This document shows, in pieces, positions 44,329-52,942 of a stretch of DNA of 64,000 nt. Under the pieces are notes generated by a model. That model was not told the DNA's origin. It did no database searches and was given only the letters and a program-made list of their open reading frames with translations. How positions within the stretch are numbered: the first letter of the stretch is position 1; the number at the start of each line of letters is the position of its first letter. A program made the translations under genes and the position numbers. Source of the DNA: an uncultured Ramlibacter sp. (GTDB lineage Bacteria; Pseudomonadota; Gammaproteobacteria; Burkholderiales; Burkholderiaceae_C); contig NZ_CAKZHQ010000020.1 of the NCBI RefSeq assembly GCF_936925435.1, positions 36,111 through 100,110 of the forward strand, given 5' to 3'.

Positions 44329-45461
44329 CGCAAGACGCCACGCCGGCAGCGCCCGTCGCTGCCCCCGCTCCAGACGCCGCCGGACGAGGGACCCGTATCG
44401 GCACCATCGTCCTGTTGCTGCTGATTGGGCTCAGCCTCATTCTCTACTTCGCCGGCGACCGCCTGACGCCCTACACCTCGCAGGCCCGCATCCAGGCCTT
44501 TGTCGTGCCGGTGGCCGGCGAGGTCGGCGGCAAGATCCTGAAGGTGCACATTCGCAACGACGATGTGGTCAAGCCCGGGCAGCTGCTGTTCGAGATCGAC
44601 CCGAACCAGTATGCGATCGCGCTGCAGCGCGCCCGCTCCGACTATGAATCGCTGCGCGGTTCGATCGGCGCGTCGGCCGCCGGCGTTGACGCTGCCCGCG
44701 CCTCCCTGCGCGCCGCCAAGGCCAACCAGGACATGGCAGCGCGCGACGCCAGCCGGCTGGAGCGCCTGCACCAGGAGGACCCCGGCGCGATCTCGGTGCG
44801 CCGACTGGAAATCGCGCAATCGACACGCGAGGAATCGATCGGAAAGACGCTCAGATCCGAGGCCGATCTGCGCAAGGCCATCGAAGCGGCGGGTTCGCCC
44901 GGCGAGGACAACACGCAGATGGTCAGCGCGAAGACGGCGATCGAGAAGGCCGAGCTCGACCTGGCGCGCACCAAGGTGCTGGCGCCGGCCGCCGGCACCG
45001 TCACCGACCTGCGGGTGGACATTGGCCAGTTCGTTCAGCCCGGCGCGCCGATGATGACCCTGATCGCGCGGCACGACCTCTGGATCAATGCGGCGATGAC
45101 CGAGAACAATCTGGGCAATATCAGGCCCGGCAACGAGGTCGAGATCGCGCTCGATGTGATGCCCGGCAAGATCCTCAAAGGGCGGGTGCGCAGCATCGGC
45201 AGCGGCGTGGGCAGCGGGCAGCAATCGCCGCCGGGCACCCTGCCAACGGTCGAGAACAACCGCGACTGGCTGCGGCAGGCGCAACGCATCCCGGTGATGA
45301 TCGAGTTCCAGCCCGGCGAAATCGACGGCCTGCGTGGCCTGCCCAGCCTGCGCATTGGCGGCCAGGCCGAGGTGCTGGTCTATACGGGGGACCGGGCCAT
45401 CATGAATCCGCTGGGCGCGCTCTACATCCGCGTCATGAGCTGGCTGTCCTACCTCTATTGA
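44325..45461 (+). CDS. HlyD/EmrA-family periplasmic adaptor
   Basis: A 378-aa membrane-fusion protein. The single N-terminal helix is IGTIVLLLLIGLSLILYFAG (about 25-44). The lipoyl-like halves are at PVAGEVGGKILKVHIRNDDVVKPGQ and ARTKVLAPAAGTVTDLRVDIGQFV, flanking a helical hairpin. It bridges the inner-membrane partner and the NodT channel. Start is coupled to the NodT stop; GGAGG lies 6 bases before the ATG. Confidence 0.92.
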   Translation: MTQDATPAAPVAAPAPDAAGRGTRIGTIVLLLLIGLSLILYFAGDRLTPYTSQARIQAFVVPVAGEVGGKILKVHIRNDDVVKPGQLLFEIDPNQYAIALQRARSDYESLRGSIGASAAGVDAARASLRAAKANQDMAARDASRLERLHQEDPGAISVRRLEIAQSTREESIGKTLRSEADLRKAIEAAGSPGEDNTQMVSAKTAIEKAELDLARTKVLAPAAGTVTDLRVDIGQFVQPGAPMMTLIARHDLWINAAMTENNLGNIRPGNEVEIALDVMPGKILKGRVRSIGSGVGSGQQSPPGTLPTVENNRDWLRQAQRIPVMIEFQPGEIDGLRGLPSLRIGGQAEVLVYTGDRAIMNPLGALYIRVMSWLSYLY

Positions 45462-45465
45462 GGTG

Positions 45466-46515
45466 ATGATGCACGCCCGCGACAAGGGGGTCTTGCGGCT
45501 GAGCATCGGCCTCGGCCTTGCCGGCGCCCTGGCCTATGGCTTTGCGCTGCCCATCCCCTTCGTCAGCTGCGTGCTCGCCGTGATCGTGCTGAGCAAACCC
45601 GGGCCGCCGCTGCCGCTGATCAAGGGGCTCATCGTCGCGCTGCTGTTTGCCGGCTTCGTCCTCGCGGGCGTGTTGATGGTGCCGGTGCTCGAGCACTACG
45701 CTTTCGCCGGCATCCTGATCACGGCCCTGGTCGTGTTCGGCCTGATCCAGGTCGGCCAACTCAGCGGCAGCCCGGCGACGATGCTGCTGCTGATCTCCTT
45801 CGTGCTGATCCCGGTGGCTGGCGTGGCCGACCAGGCGCTGGTGTCGCTGCTGAGCGTCTCGCTGGCGGTCGGCTTTGCGGTCGGCACCCTGGTGAGCATC
45901 GTCTCCGGCCATCTGTTCCCCGATCCGGTGGACGCCAGCCAGGCCGGCAAGCCGCAGCGGCCGCCGCCCGACCGCGGCCATGCAAGATGGATCGCCCTGC
46001 GCACCGTCGCCATCGTGATGCCCGTCTTCGTGCTGGCGCTGAGCAATCCCTCGGCCTACACGGCCGCCGTCATGAAGACCGTCGCCCTGGGCCAGCAGGC
46101 CAGCGAACTGGACGCACGCTCGGCCGGCCGCGAGCTGATCGGCTCGACCCTGATGGGGGCCTTTGTCGCGGGGGCGGTCTGGTGCGGCCTGTCGCTGTGG
46201 CCCACGCTCTGGATGCTGGTGCTGTGGCTGATGGCCGCGGCGCTGTGGACCGGTGCGGCCATGTTCCGCACGCGCAAGACGCGCTCGCGCCCCTCGTTCT
46301 GGAGCAATGCGCTGGTCACCGCGCTGATCCTGCTGGGTCCGGCGATCGAGGACAGCGCCAGCGGCAAGAGCGTATTGCTGGGGGCCGCGATGCGGACCAG
46401 CCTGTTCATCGGCGTGGCGCTCTACGCCTGGGCCGTCATCTGGCTGCTCGAACGCTGGCGCGGCTCGCGCAAGCCGGTTCTGGCGGCCTTACCACCTGAA
46501 GGAGATATCGCATGA
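45466..46515 (+). CDS. DUF2955 inner-membrane efflux protein
   Basis: About 349 aa, strongly hydrophobic in two blocks (LSIGLGLAGALAYGFALPIP to VGTLVSIVSGHLF and AGAVWCGLSLWPTLWMLVLWL onward), in the style of the FUSC/aromatic-acid exporter group. DUF2955 proteins occur with HlyD partners and are thought to be the inner-membrane part of tripartite efflux. Start is either of two adjacent ATGs (45466, 45469) after GAGG. Its stop overlaps the next ATG. The substrate is not known; related PET-type pumps export aromatic acids. Confidence 0.8.
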   Translation: MMHARDKGVLRLSIGLGLAGALAYGFALPIPFVSCVLAVIVLSKPGPPLPLIKGLIVALLFAGFVLAGVLMVPVLEHYAFAGILITALVVFGLIQVGQLSGSPATMLLLISFVLIPVAGVADQALVSLLSVSLAVGFAVGTLVSIVSGHLFPDPVDASQAGKPQRPPPDRGHARWIALRTVAIVMPVFVLALSNPSAYTAAVMKTVALGQQASELDARSAGRELIGSTLMGAFVAGAVWCGLSLWPTLWMLVLWLMAAALWTGAAMFRTRKTRSRPSFWSNALVTALILLGPAIEDSASGKSVLLGAAMRTSLFIGVALYAWAVIWLLERWRGSRKPVLAALPPEGDIA

Positions 46516-46949
46516 TCTTTACCGTCCTGCTGGTCGGGCTGCCCGTCATGCTGCTGTGCCTGATCCTGGAGGTGTTCACCACCTGGTGGTGCATACGCAT
46601 GTACATCCGACAGGTCACCAGTGAGCATCCACCGGGCATCTTCATCGAGGTGCGCCCGCTGCTGACGGCCATGCTGGCCATGACGGCGGCCACCCTCGTG
46701 CAGATCCTGATCTGGGCAACGCTGTTCCTGTTGCTGGGCGAGTTTTCCGAGTTCTACGAAGCCGCTCACCACTCGGCGGTGAATTTCACCTCGCTGGGCT
46801 ACGGGGACTTCGTGATGGCCAAGCGCTGGAAGCTGCTCGGCCCGCTGGAAGCGCTCAACGGCGTGCTGATGCTGGGCATGACCGCTTCCAGCCTGATGGC
46901 GATCCTGCAACACATGATCAGGACGCGCTCCAAGGCGCTGTCGGCCTGA
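46512..46949 (+). CDS. Potassium-channel-like membrane protein
   Basis: A 145-aa protein with three helices (about 3-27, 46-75 and 108-135). Between the last two is a pore-loop-like segment ending TSLGYGDF (93-100), which carries the selectivity-filter core GYGD of K+ channels. No cytoplasmic nucleotide or RCK domain is present. AAGGAGAT is ideally placed before the ATG, which overlaps the DUF2955 stop, so it is co-translated with the efflux pump. It may balance charge during export or sense membrane potential; this is inference. Confidence 0.78.
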   Translation: MIFTVLLVGLPVMLLCLILEVFTTWWCIRMYIRQVTSEHPPGIFIEVRPLLTAMLAMTAATLVQILIWATLFLLLGEFSEFYEAAHHSAVNFTSLGYGDFVMAKRWKLLGPLEALNGVLMLGMTASSLMAILQHMIRTRSKALSA

Positions 46950-47050
46950 AGCCATAGTCAAGCCCTTGGATGGAGCTGTCGGCCCGCGAGGCTTAGCAGG
47001 CCAGTGAGCCGCTGTTCATAATGGCCGTTTTCGCAGCTTCCCAAACCGCC

Positions 47051-47815
47051 ATGAACCCTTCTGCCATCTATCCCAGCCTGCGCGATCGCGTCGTCCTGAT
47101 CACCGGCGGTGCCACCGGCATCGGCGCCTGCCTGGTGGAGCGTTTCGCTGCCCAAGGCGCGAAAGTGGGCTTCATCGACATCGACCGGGACGCAGGCACG
47201 GCGCTGGCGCACAAGCTCTCTGCCAGCCTCCACCCGCCCCTGTTCGTCGCGTCCGACCTGACGCAGATCAGCGCACTGGACGCGGGGATCCAGACCGTGC
47301 GCCAACGCTTCGGCCCCATCCGCGTGCTGCTGAACAACGCGGCCAACGACCGCCGCCACAGCATCGAGGAGACGACGCCGGAAAGCTGGGACGCCGGTGT
47401 CGCCGTCAACCTCAAGCACCAGTTCTTCGCGGCCCGCAACGTCGCGGCCGACATGCGGGCAGCCGGCGGCGGCAGCATCGTCAATTTCGGTTCCATCAGC
47501 TGGATGCTCAAGCAGGGCGGCATGCCGGTCTACACCACGTCCAAGGCCGCGGTCCAGGGGCTGACGCGCAGTCTGGCGCGCGACTTCGGTCCCTTCAACA
47601 TCCGCGTCAACACCCTGGTGCCGGGCTGGGTGATGACGGACAAGCAGTTGCGCCTGTGGGTCACGGAGACGTCGAAAGAAGAGATTGCGCGCGGCCAGTG
47701 CCTCAACCAGCCGCTGATGCCCGAGCACATCGCCGCGATGGCCTTGTTCCTGGCCTCGGAAGACAGCGCCATGTGCACGGCGCAGGACTTCGTGGTTGAC
47801 GGAGGCTGGGTGTGA
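47051..47815 (+). CDS. SDR-family sugar 1-dehydrogenase
   Basis: A 254-aa short-chain dehydrogenase. NAD(P)-binding TGGATGIGA is near the N-terminus, NNAAND in the middle, then catalytic Ser in FGSISW and YTTSKAAVQG with Tyr-x3-Lys. MNPSAIYPSLRDR and the FGSISW and QCLNQPLMPE stretches resemble Caulobacter D-xylose dehydrogenase and related L-arabinose dehydrogenases. It would oxidise the aldose to its lactone. I chose ATG 47051 by that similarity; 47021 is also in frame. Its stop overlaps the lactonase GTG. Confidence 0.85.
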   Translation: MNPSAIYPSLRDRVVLITGGATGIGACLVERFAAQGAKVGFIDIDRDAGTALAHKLSASLHPPLFVASDLTQISALDAGIQTVRQRFGPIRVLLNNAANDRRHSIEETTPESWDAGVAVNLKHQFFAARNVAADMRAAGGGSIVNFGSISWMLKQGGMPVYTTSKAAVQGLTRSLARDFGPFNIRVNTLVPGWVMTDKQLRLWVTETSKEEIARGQCLNQPLMPEHIAAMALFLASEDSAMCTAQDFVVDGGWV

Positions 47816-48681
47816 AGCCCAGCCTGCTGGTCGACGCCCAGGCCCGGCTGGGGGAATGCGCCCTGTGGTGCGACCGCACTGCCAGCCTGTGGTGGACCGA
47901 CATCGAGGCCCGCAGCATCAGCCGGCGTTCAGCGGATGGGAGCATCCAGCACTGGCCCCTGCCAGAGAAGGTCGGCAGCTTTGCGTTTTGCGAGGCCGAT
48001 GGGCGCTTGCTGGTCGGCCTGGCCAGTGGCATTGCCCTGTTCGACCCCGCCGACGGCAGCGTGTCCGGCTTGACCGCCATGGACTGGGGCGTGGCCGGCG
48101 CCCGCATCAATGACGGCCGCTGCGACCGCCAGGGCCGCTTCGTGTTTGGCCTGTACCACGCCGCGGAAACGCCGGTCTGTCACTTCTACCGGGTCGGTCC
48201 CGGCCTGCAGGTCGAACGCCTGCCCTTGCCGCCAGCCGGCGTGGCCAACAGCATCGCGTTCAGCCCCGACGGGGCCACCATGTACTACACGGACTCGCCG
48301 CTGCGCACCATCTTCAGCCTGGCCTATGGCGCGGACGGCAGCCTGGGCGAACCCCGGCCCTTCGTGAAGCTGTCCTCAACCGAAGGCTTTGCCGATGGCT
48401 CCGCGGTGGACGCCGACGGCGGCCTGTGGAACGCGCAGTGGGACGGCTCCTGCCTGGTGCGCTACGCAGCGGACGGCCAGGAGACGCAGCGCATCACCCT
48501 GCCGGTGTCGCGCCCCACCTGTCCGGCTTTCGGCGGCCCGGATCTGGGCGACCTGTACCTGACCACGGCGCGCATCGGCCTGGACGCCGGGGCACTGGAG
48601 CGCCAGCCGCAGGCCGGCGGCGTGTTCGCCATGCAGCCGGGCCGGCGCGGCCTGCCGGAAGAGCGCTTTCGCACCGCATGA
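47812..48681 (+). CDS. SMP-30/gluconolactonase-family sugar lactonase
   Basis: A 289-aa six-bladed propeller hydrolase. Metal ligands are expected at Glu15 in RLGECALW, Asn in INDGRCD, Asn in VANSIAFSPDG and Asp in FADGSAVDADG, all present. It opens the aldonolactone made by the dehydrogenase encoded just before. GTG start in a GTGA overlap; the stop overlaps the ATG of the mutarotase, so all three are translationally coupled. Confidence 0.88.
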   Translation: MKPSLLVDAQARLGECALWCDRTASLWWTDIEARSISRRSADGSIQHWPLPEKVGSFAFCEADGRLLVGLASGIALFDPADGSVSGLTAMDWGVAGARINDGRCDRQGRFVFGLYHAAETPVCHFYRVGPGLQVERLPLPPAGVANSIAFSPDGATMYYTDSPLRTIFSLAYGADGSLGEPRPFVKLSSTEGFADGSAVDADGGLWNAQWDGSCLVRYAADGQETQRITLPVSRPTCPAFGGPDLGDLYLTTARIGLDAGALERQPQAGGVFAMQPGRRGLPEERFRTA

Positions 48682-49751
48682 GCGTCGCCGGCATCACCCG
48701 TCGCGACTACGGCGTTCTGGCCGACGGCCAGCGGGTTGAGGAGTTCACGCTGGACAACGGCCACGGCCTGTCGCTGAGCACGATCAACCTGGGCGGCATC
48801 GTCACCAGCCTGCGGGTGCCGGACCGCCAGGGCCATAGCGCCAGCGTCGTGCTGGGCCTGCCCACGCTGGAGGACTACGAGACGCGCAACCCCAACTTCG
48901 GCATCATCGTCGGCCGTTATGGCAACCGCATCGCCGGCGGCCGCTTCAGCCTGGACGGCCAGCAGTTCTTCCTGCCCACCAACAACGGGCCCAACACCTT
49001 GCACGGCGGGCCCATCGGATTCGGCAAGCGCTGGTGGGATGTGCAAGCCCTGCTGCCAGGACCGGACGGTAGCGTCTCTCTCGAACTGCGGCTGGACAGC
49101 GCCGATGGCGACCAGGGCTTTCCCGGCCGGCTGCAGGCCCGCGTGCGCTACACGCTGACCGTCCGGCAGGAGTGGCGCATCGACTACCACGCTGTCTGCG
49201 ACCGCAGCACCGTCGTCAACCTGACCCATCACGATTACTTCAACCTGGCCGGCGGCGGCAGCATCCTGGACCACAGGCTGACCATCCCGGCCGAGCGCTA
49301 TTGCCCGGTCGATGCCGGCCTGATTCCGCTGGGCACCGAGGCAGTGGCGGGCACGCCTTTCGACTTCCGCACCGCCACGGCCATCAGCCAACGCATCCGC
49401 CAGCCCCATCCCCAACTGCTGCGCGCCCGCGGCTACGACCACAACTGGGAACTGGCCTCACCGCTGGCCAATGGCATGCGCCAGGCCGCCCTGCTGGAGC
49501 ACCCCGCATCGGGCCGGTCCCTGGAGATCCACACCGACCAGCCCGGGCTGCAGTTCTATTCCGGCAATTTCCTCGATGGCAGCCTGGCCGGCAGCGCCGG
49601 ACTGGCCATCCGCCAGGGCGACGGCCTGTGCCTGGAGACCCAGCATTTCCCCGACGCGCCCAACCAGAGCGCCTTCGCGTCCACCGTGCTGCGACCGGGC
49701 GAGACCTATGCCAGCACCACCGTGCACCGCTTCGGCCTTTGCGCCGATTGA
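48678..49751 (+). CDS. Galactose mutarotase (aldose 1-epimerase)
   Basis: A 357-aa protein with the full mutarotase pattern: GRYGNRIAGGRF, GPNTLHGGPIGFGKRWWD, VVNLTHHDYFNLAG with the catalytic His, and PGLQFYSGNFLDG with C-terminal Glu in LCLETQHFPDA. It speeds anomer exchange so the 1-dehydrogenase receives its preferred form. Coupled to the lactonase gene by a 4-bp overlap. Confidence 0.92.
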   Translation: MSVAGITRRDYGVLADGQRVEEFTLDNGHGLSLSTINLGGIVTSLRVPDRQGHSASVVLGLPTLEDYETRNPNFGIIVGRYGNRIAGGRFSLDGQQFFLPTNNGPNTLHGGPIGFGKRWWDVQALLPGPDGSVSLELRLDSADGDQGFPGRLQARVRYTLTVRQEWRIDYHAVCDRSTVVNLTHHDYFNLAGGGSILDHRLTIPAERYCPVDAGLIPLGTEAVAGTPFDFRTATAISQRIRQPHPQLLRARGYDHNWELASPLANGMRQAALLEHPASGRSLEIHTDQPGLQFYSGNFLDGSLAGSAGLAIRQGDGLCLETQHFPDAPNQSAFASTVLRPGETYASTTVHRFGLCAD

Positions 49752-49765
49752 CCTGGGAGAACGCC

Positions 49766-50692
49766 ATGACGACCACTGCCCGCCGCTACCAAGGCGTCTT
49801 TCCCGTGGTGCCGACCACCTTCGATGAGCAAGGCGCGCTGGACCTGGACAGCCAGAAGCGCTGCGTCGACTTCATGATCGATGCCGGCTCCGACGGCCTG
49901 TGCATCCTGGCGAATTTCTCCGAGCAGTTCGTGCTGTCGGACCAGGAGCGGGAAGTCCTGACCGCGACCATCCTTCGCCACGTGGCCGGACGGGTGCCCG
50001 TGATCGTCACCACCACCCACTTCGGCACGCGCGTGTGCGCTGAGCGTTGCCGCCGCGCCCAGCAGGAAGGCGCGGCCATGGTGATGGTGATGCCGCCCTA
50101 CCACGGCGCTTCCATCCGCGTGCCCGAGCCGCAGATCCACGGCTTCTATGCCGCCCTGTCGGACGCCATAGCCATCCCCATCATGGTCCAGGACGCGCCG
50201 GTCAGCGGCACCGTGCTGTCGGCGCCCTTCCTGGCCCGCATGGCCAGTGAGATCGAGCATGTGCGCTACTTCAAGATCGAGACCCCAGGCGCGGCCAGCA
50301 AACTGCGCGAACTGATCCGCCTGGGTGGCGACGCCATCGAAGGTCCCTGGGACGGTGAGGAGGCGATCACCCTGCTGCCCGACCTGGAAGCCGGCGCCAC
50401 CGGCGCCATGACAGGCGGCGGCTACCCGGACGGCATCCGTCAGATCATGGACGCCTGGCGGGCCGGGCGGGCGGACGACGCCGCCGCGGCCTACGCGCGC
50501 TGGCTGCCCTTGATCAATTACGAAAACCGCCAGGGCGGCATCCTGACGGCCAAGGCCTTGATGAAGGAAGGCGGTGTCATCGCCTGCGAAGCGCCGCGCC
50601 ACCCCTTCCCGGCCATGCATCCTGCCGTGCGCGAGGGACTGCTGCGCACCGCCCGCAGCCTGGACCCGCTGGTGCTGCGCTGGGGCCGCTGA
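49766..50692 (+). CDS. DapA-family dehydratase, L-2-keto-3-deoxyarabonate dehydratase-like
   Basis: A 308-aa class I aldolase-fold enzyme. Schiff-base Lys170 is in VRYFKIETPG. The position of the usual DHDPS Tyr reads IMVQDAPVSGT, a variant I associate with keto-deoxy-pentonate dehydratases. Such an enzyme turns L-2-keto-3-deoxyarabonate into ketoglutarate semialdehyde, the substrate of the dehydrogenase at 38496-39932. Fourth in the operon, 14 bp after the mutarotase, with GGGAGA before the ATG. The pathway assignment rests on the gene set; D-galactose-type substrates are not excluded. Confidence 0.8.
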   Translation: MTTTARRYQGVFPVVPTTFDEQGALDLDSQKRCVDFMIDAGSDGLCILANFSEQFVLSDQEREVLTATILRHVAGRVPVIVTTTHFGTRVCAERCRRAQQEGAAMVMVMPPYHGASIRVPEPQIHGFYAALSDAIAIPIMVQDAPVSGTVLSAPFLARMASEIEHVRYFKIETPGAASKLRELIRLGGDAIEGPWDGEEAITLLPDLEAGATGAMTGGGYPDGIRQIMDAWRAGRADDAAAAYARWLPLINYENRQGGILTAKALMKEGGVIACEAPRHPFPAMHPAVREGLLRTARSLDPLVLRWGR

Positions 50693-50710
50693 CAGCGGCG
50701 GCCGGCCCCC

Positions 50711-52165
50711 TCAGGGCGCCGGCGGCGCGGTCAAACGGGCGCCCACGTCCTTGAGCAGGCGCTTGAACTCCGGCGAGTCGGCAATGATGGTTCCGGCCGC
50801 GGCGCGCAGGCGGTCCACCGCTTCATCGGGCAGCACGAAGGTCGTGGGCTGCTGGTTCAGGTAGGCCAGTTCGCTCTTGTCCTTGAGTTGGGCGAACGAC
50901 ACGTCGATGGCATAGATCTCGGCGTCCGGTCCGCGCACCAGGTTGGCCAGTTTGGGATCGCTGCTGGCCGCCACCGCCGGTGCGCTGCGGATGCTGCGCA
51001 GCGTGTTCCATCGCGCCGCCATGTCGCGCAGCAGTTCAACCGATTCATAGGAATAGTGGTCGATCGGCACGCCGCTGGCCTTGAGCATGATTTCCACCGT
51101 GCCGGGCGGCGTCTCGGAGGCGTCCCAGGTGGTCGGCGGCAGCGACAGCGAGTTGACGGTGAAGACGATGACGCGCTTGACCTGGTCCAGTGGGGTCGAA
51201 AGGCCGGCCTCGCGCATGGCCTCCAGCACTTCCAGCGCGTCGAGCACGCCACGCATGCCCACGTTGTCCGAGACACCGCCGTCCACCAGGTGCAGGTAGG
51301 GCCGGTTGGCGCCGTCGCCGAAGGCACCGAGATTCCTGAGCGAGCGGATCGCGCGGGCCGCCGGGCGCGGCGGGGTGTCGGTGTCGACAAAGCGCCTGGT
51401 CCAGTCGGGCATGGCGTGCTTGCAGGAGCCGCCATAGTTGTTCAGCGTCACCGGAGACAGCACCACCGGCACGGCCGACGACGCAGCGGCGGCGCGCGAC
51501 AGCGGCACCGCGTTCAGGTCCGCGCACAGCACGTCGAACACGCCCTGCTGAAACACCACGCGCGAACCGCTGGAGATGTCGGTGGCCGAGGCCAGGATCA
51601 GCGGCCCCTTGCCGCGGTGCAGGTCGCCGAAGGTGGCGCCCTTGAACAGGATCTCGTCATACAGCTGGGCGGCCAGTTCGGAGCGGCCCCAGCCCTGGGA
51701 GCCCAGGTTCGGCCAGTTGCCGGGGCTGAACGAGCGCGAAATGATCTCGCCCTGGACGTTGCGCTTGAGGAAGCTGCGCTCATAGGTGTCGAACAGCTTG
51801 TCGCCGTACAGGCCGTAGGCCAGGGCGGTGAAGCTGCCGCCGGACACGCCGGTGATGATGTCGACCTGGTCGAGCAGGCGGCCGCGCTCGCCCTGGGGCC
51901 CGAGGACCTCGGTGCGCCGCAGGTACTCCAGCACGCCGTAGGAGAACGCAGCGGCGCGGGTGCCGCCGCCCGAGAAGGCCAGGATGACCAGGCTGTCCTT
52001 GTTCTGCGCCAGCGCCTGGCGGGTTTCGAAGCGGTAACCGGCGGCCGGATCGGCCTGGGCCAGGGGCGGATTGACCGGGCGGGTCGCGCAACCTGCAAGC
52101 AGCAGCAGGCCGGCCGCGCAAGCGGCCGCGGCGGCCTTGCGCAGACACGAGGGAAACGGGGTCAT
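50711..52165 (-). CDS. Patatin-like phospholipase lipoprotein
   Basis: A 484-aa precursor. The signal ends in a lipobox LLLLAGC, so it is anchored as a lipoprotein. The patatin domain has the oxyanion motif FSGGGTRAAAFSYG, nucleophile Ser in GVSGGSFTA and catalytic Asp in DGGVSDNVG. The family hydrolyses acyl esters of membrane lipids. Convergent with the sugar operon. I chose the ATG at 52165, which gives a signal peptide; an upstream in-frame start at 52237 does not improve it. Confidence 0.88.
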   Translation of the reverse strand: MTPFPSCLRKAAAAACAAGLLLLAGCATRPVNPPLAQADPAAGYRFETRQALAQNKDSLVILAFSGGGTRAAAFSYGVLEYLRRTEVLGPQGERGRLLDQVDIITGVSGGSFTALAYGLYGDKLFDTYERSFLKRNVQGEIISRSFSPGNWPNLGSQGWGRSELAAQLYDEILFKGATFGDLHRGKGPLILASATDISSGSRVVFQQGVFDVLCADLNAVPLSRAAAASSAVPVVLSPVTLNNYGGSCKHAMPDWTRRFVDTDTPPRPAARAIRSLRNLGAFGDGANRPYLHLVDGGVSDNVGMRGVLDALEVLEAMREAGLSTPLDQVKRVIVFTVNSLSLPPTTWDASETPPGTVEIMLKASGVPIDHYSYESVELLRDMAARWNTLRSIRSAPAVAASSDPKLANLVRGPDAEIYAIDVSFAQLKDKSELAYLNQQPTTFVLPDEAVDRLRAAAGTIIADSPEFKRLLKDVGARLTAPPAP

Positions 52166-52485
52166 GGACGGCTCCGGAAGGGCGTTTGCAGCAACAATCA
52201 ATCGGCCCAGCTTAAACGCTGGCGGCCGTGCCCGCACGGCCGCCAGCGTTGGTCAATGGTCCTATTGTCATGTGGTGGGTGGCTTCCGACCCCAATGCGC
52301 CCAGGCCGCCAGAGACATTGCCGGCCGACCGTCCCGCCGGTCCGGGTTGACAAGCGCCCGCTGCCGAACCATTGTGGTCCTGGGACTGCCCTGCGTCCTA
52401 CAGGGCAGCGCCGCAACTGCTGACAGCGAAGTTGCCTGTTTGCAGCGCTAATGGAAGGCAGATATTGAACGGAAGGAGCGTTGCG
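52166..52485. other. Divergent promoter region with a long palindrome
   Basis: 320 bp between the divergent patatin and hypothetical genes. Apart from the perfect palindrome at 52215-52250 I see no gene or recognised operator. Confidence 0.5.
52215..52250. repeat. Perfect 16-17 bp palindrome
   Basis: AACGCTGGCGGCCGTG (52215-52230) and CACGGCCGCCAGCGTT (52235-52250) are exact inverted copies around a 4-base centre. It lies 50-85 bp upstream of the patatin start in a divergent intergenic region, where a terminator is not expected. There is no T-run on either side. It could be a regulator site, a leader hairpin or a mobile palindrome. Confidence 0.7.
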
Positions 52486-52890
52486 ATGAAACCCTTTGTG
52501 CTCGAACCCGGGATGCTGACCATGGGCGGCGTGTTCTACCCCACAGGCCATATGTTCCTCATGTTCCCCAGCCGCGACGATGCCGCCAAAGCCAGCCAGG
52601 CCCTGCTGGACAACGGCTACTCCGGCGAGTCGATTTCCTTTGTCACGCCCGAGCAGATCCGGGACAACATCGCCCGCACCATAGGCGACGCCGACATGCA
52701 GATGCCGTCGGCCGGCACCGAGGCCGACACCGTGCGCATGTACAGCCAACTGGCCAGCCAGGGCCACCACGCCCTGATGGTCCATGCGCCCAAGGCTGAA
52801 CAGAGCGAGCACGTCATGGACCTGCTCCAGAGTCACCCGATCTCCTACGCCCAGAAGTACAGGCGCCTGGTGATTGAAGACTTAGCCTAG
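52486..52890 (+). CDS. Conserved-looking hypothetical protein
   Basis: A 134-aa cytoplasmic protein that I do not recognise. It has a compact alpha/beta look (TGHMFLMFPSRDDAAKASQAL, ESISFVTPEQIRDNI, HHALMVHAPKAEQSEHVMDLL) that resembles a ferredoxin-like stress or permeability protein fold. An excellent GGAAGGAG lies before the ATG. A strong bidirectional terminator follows. Codon use matches the GC-rich chromosome. Confidence 0.75.
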   Translation: MKPFVLEPGMLTMGGVFYPTGHMFLMFPSRDDAAKASQALLDNGYSGESISFVTPEQIRDNIARTIGDADMQMPSAGTEADTVRMYSQLASQGHHALMVHAPKAEQSEHVMDLLQSHPISYAQKYRRLVIEDLA

Positions 52891-52896
52891 ACAAAA

Positions 52897-52920
52897 CAAG
52901 GCCCGCGAAAGCGGGCCTTG
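52897..52920. terminator. Bidirectional rho-independent terminator
   Basis: CAAGGCCCGC, GAAA tetraloop, GCGGGCCTTG: a perfect 10-bp stem between two convergent genes (stops at 52890 and 52943). AAAA precedes it, giving T-residues on the minus strand, and TCCTTT follows it. Confidence 0.9.
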
Positions 52921-52942
52921 TCCTTTGGGCGCCTGCGGCGGG

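Noticed and set aside
50693..50710. Terminator between the convergent sugar operon and patatin gene
   Set aside because: The 18-bp gap is GC-rich but has no hairpin followed by T-residues.
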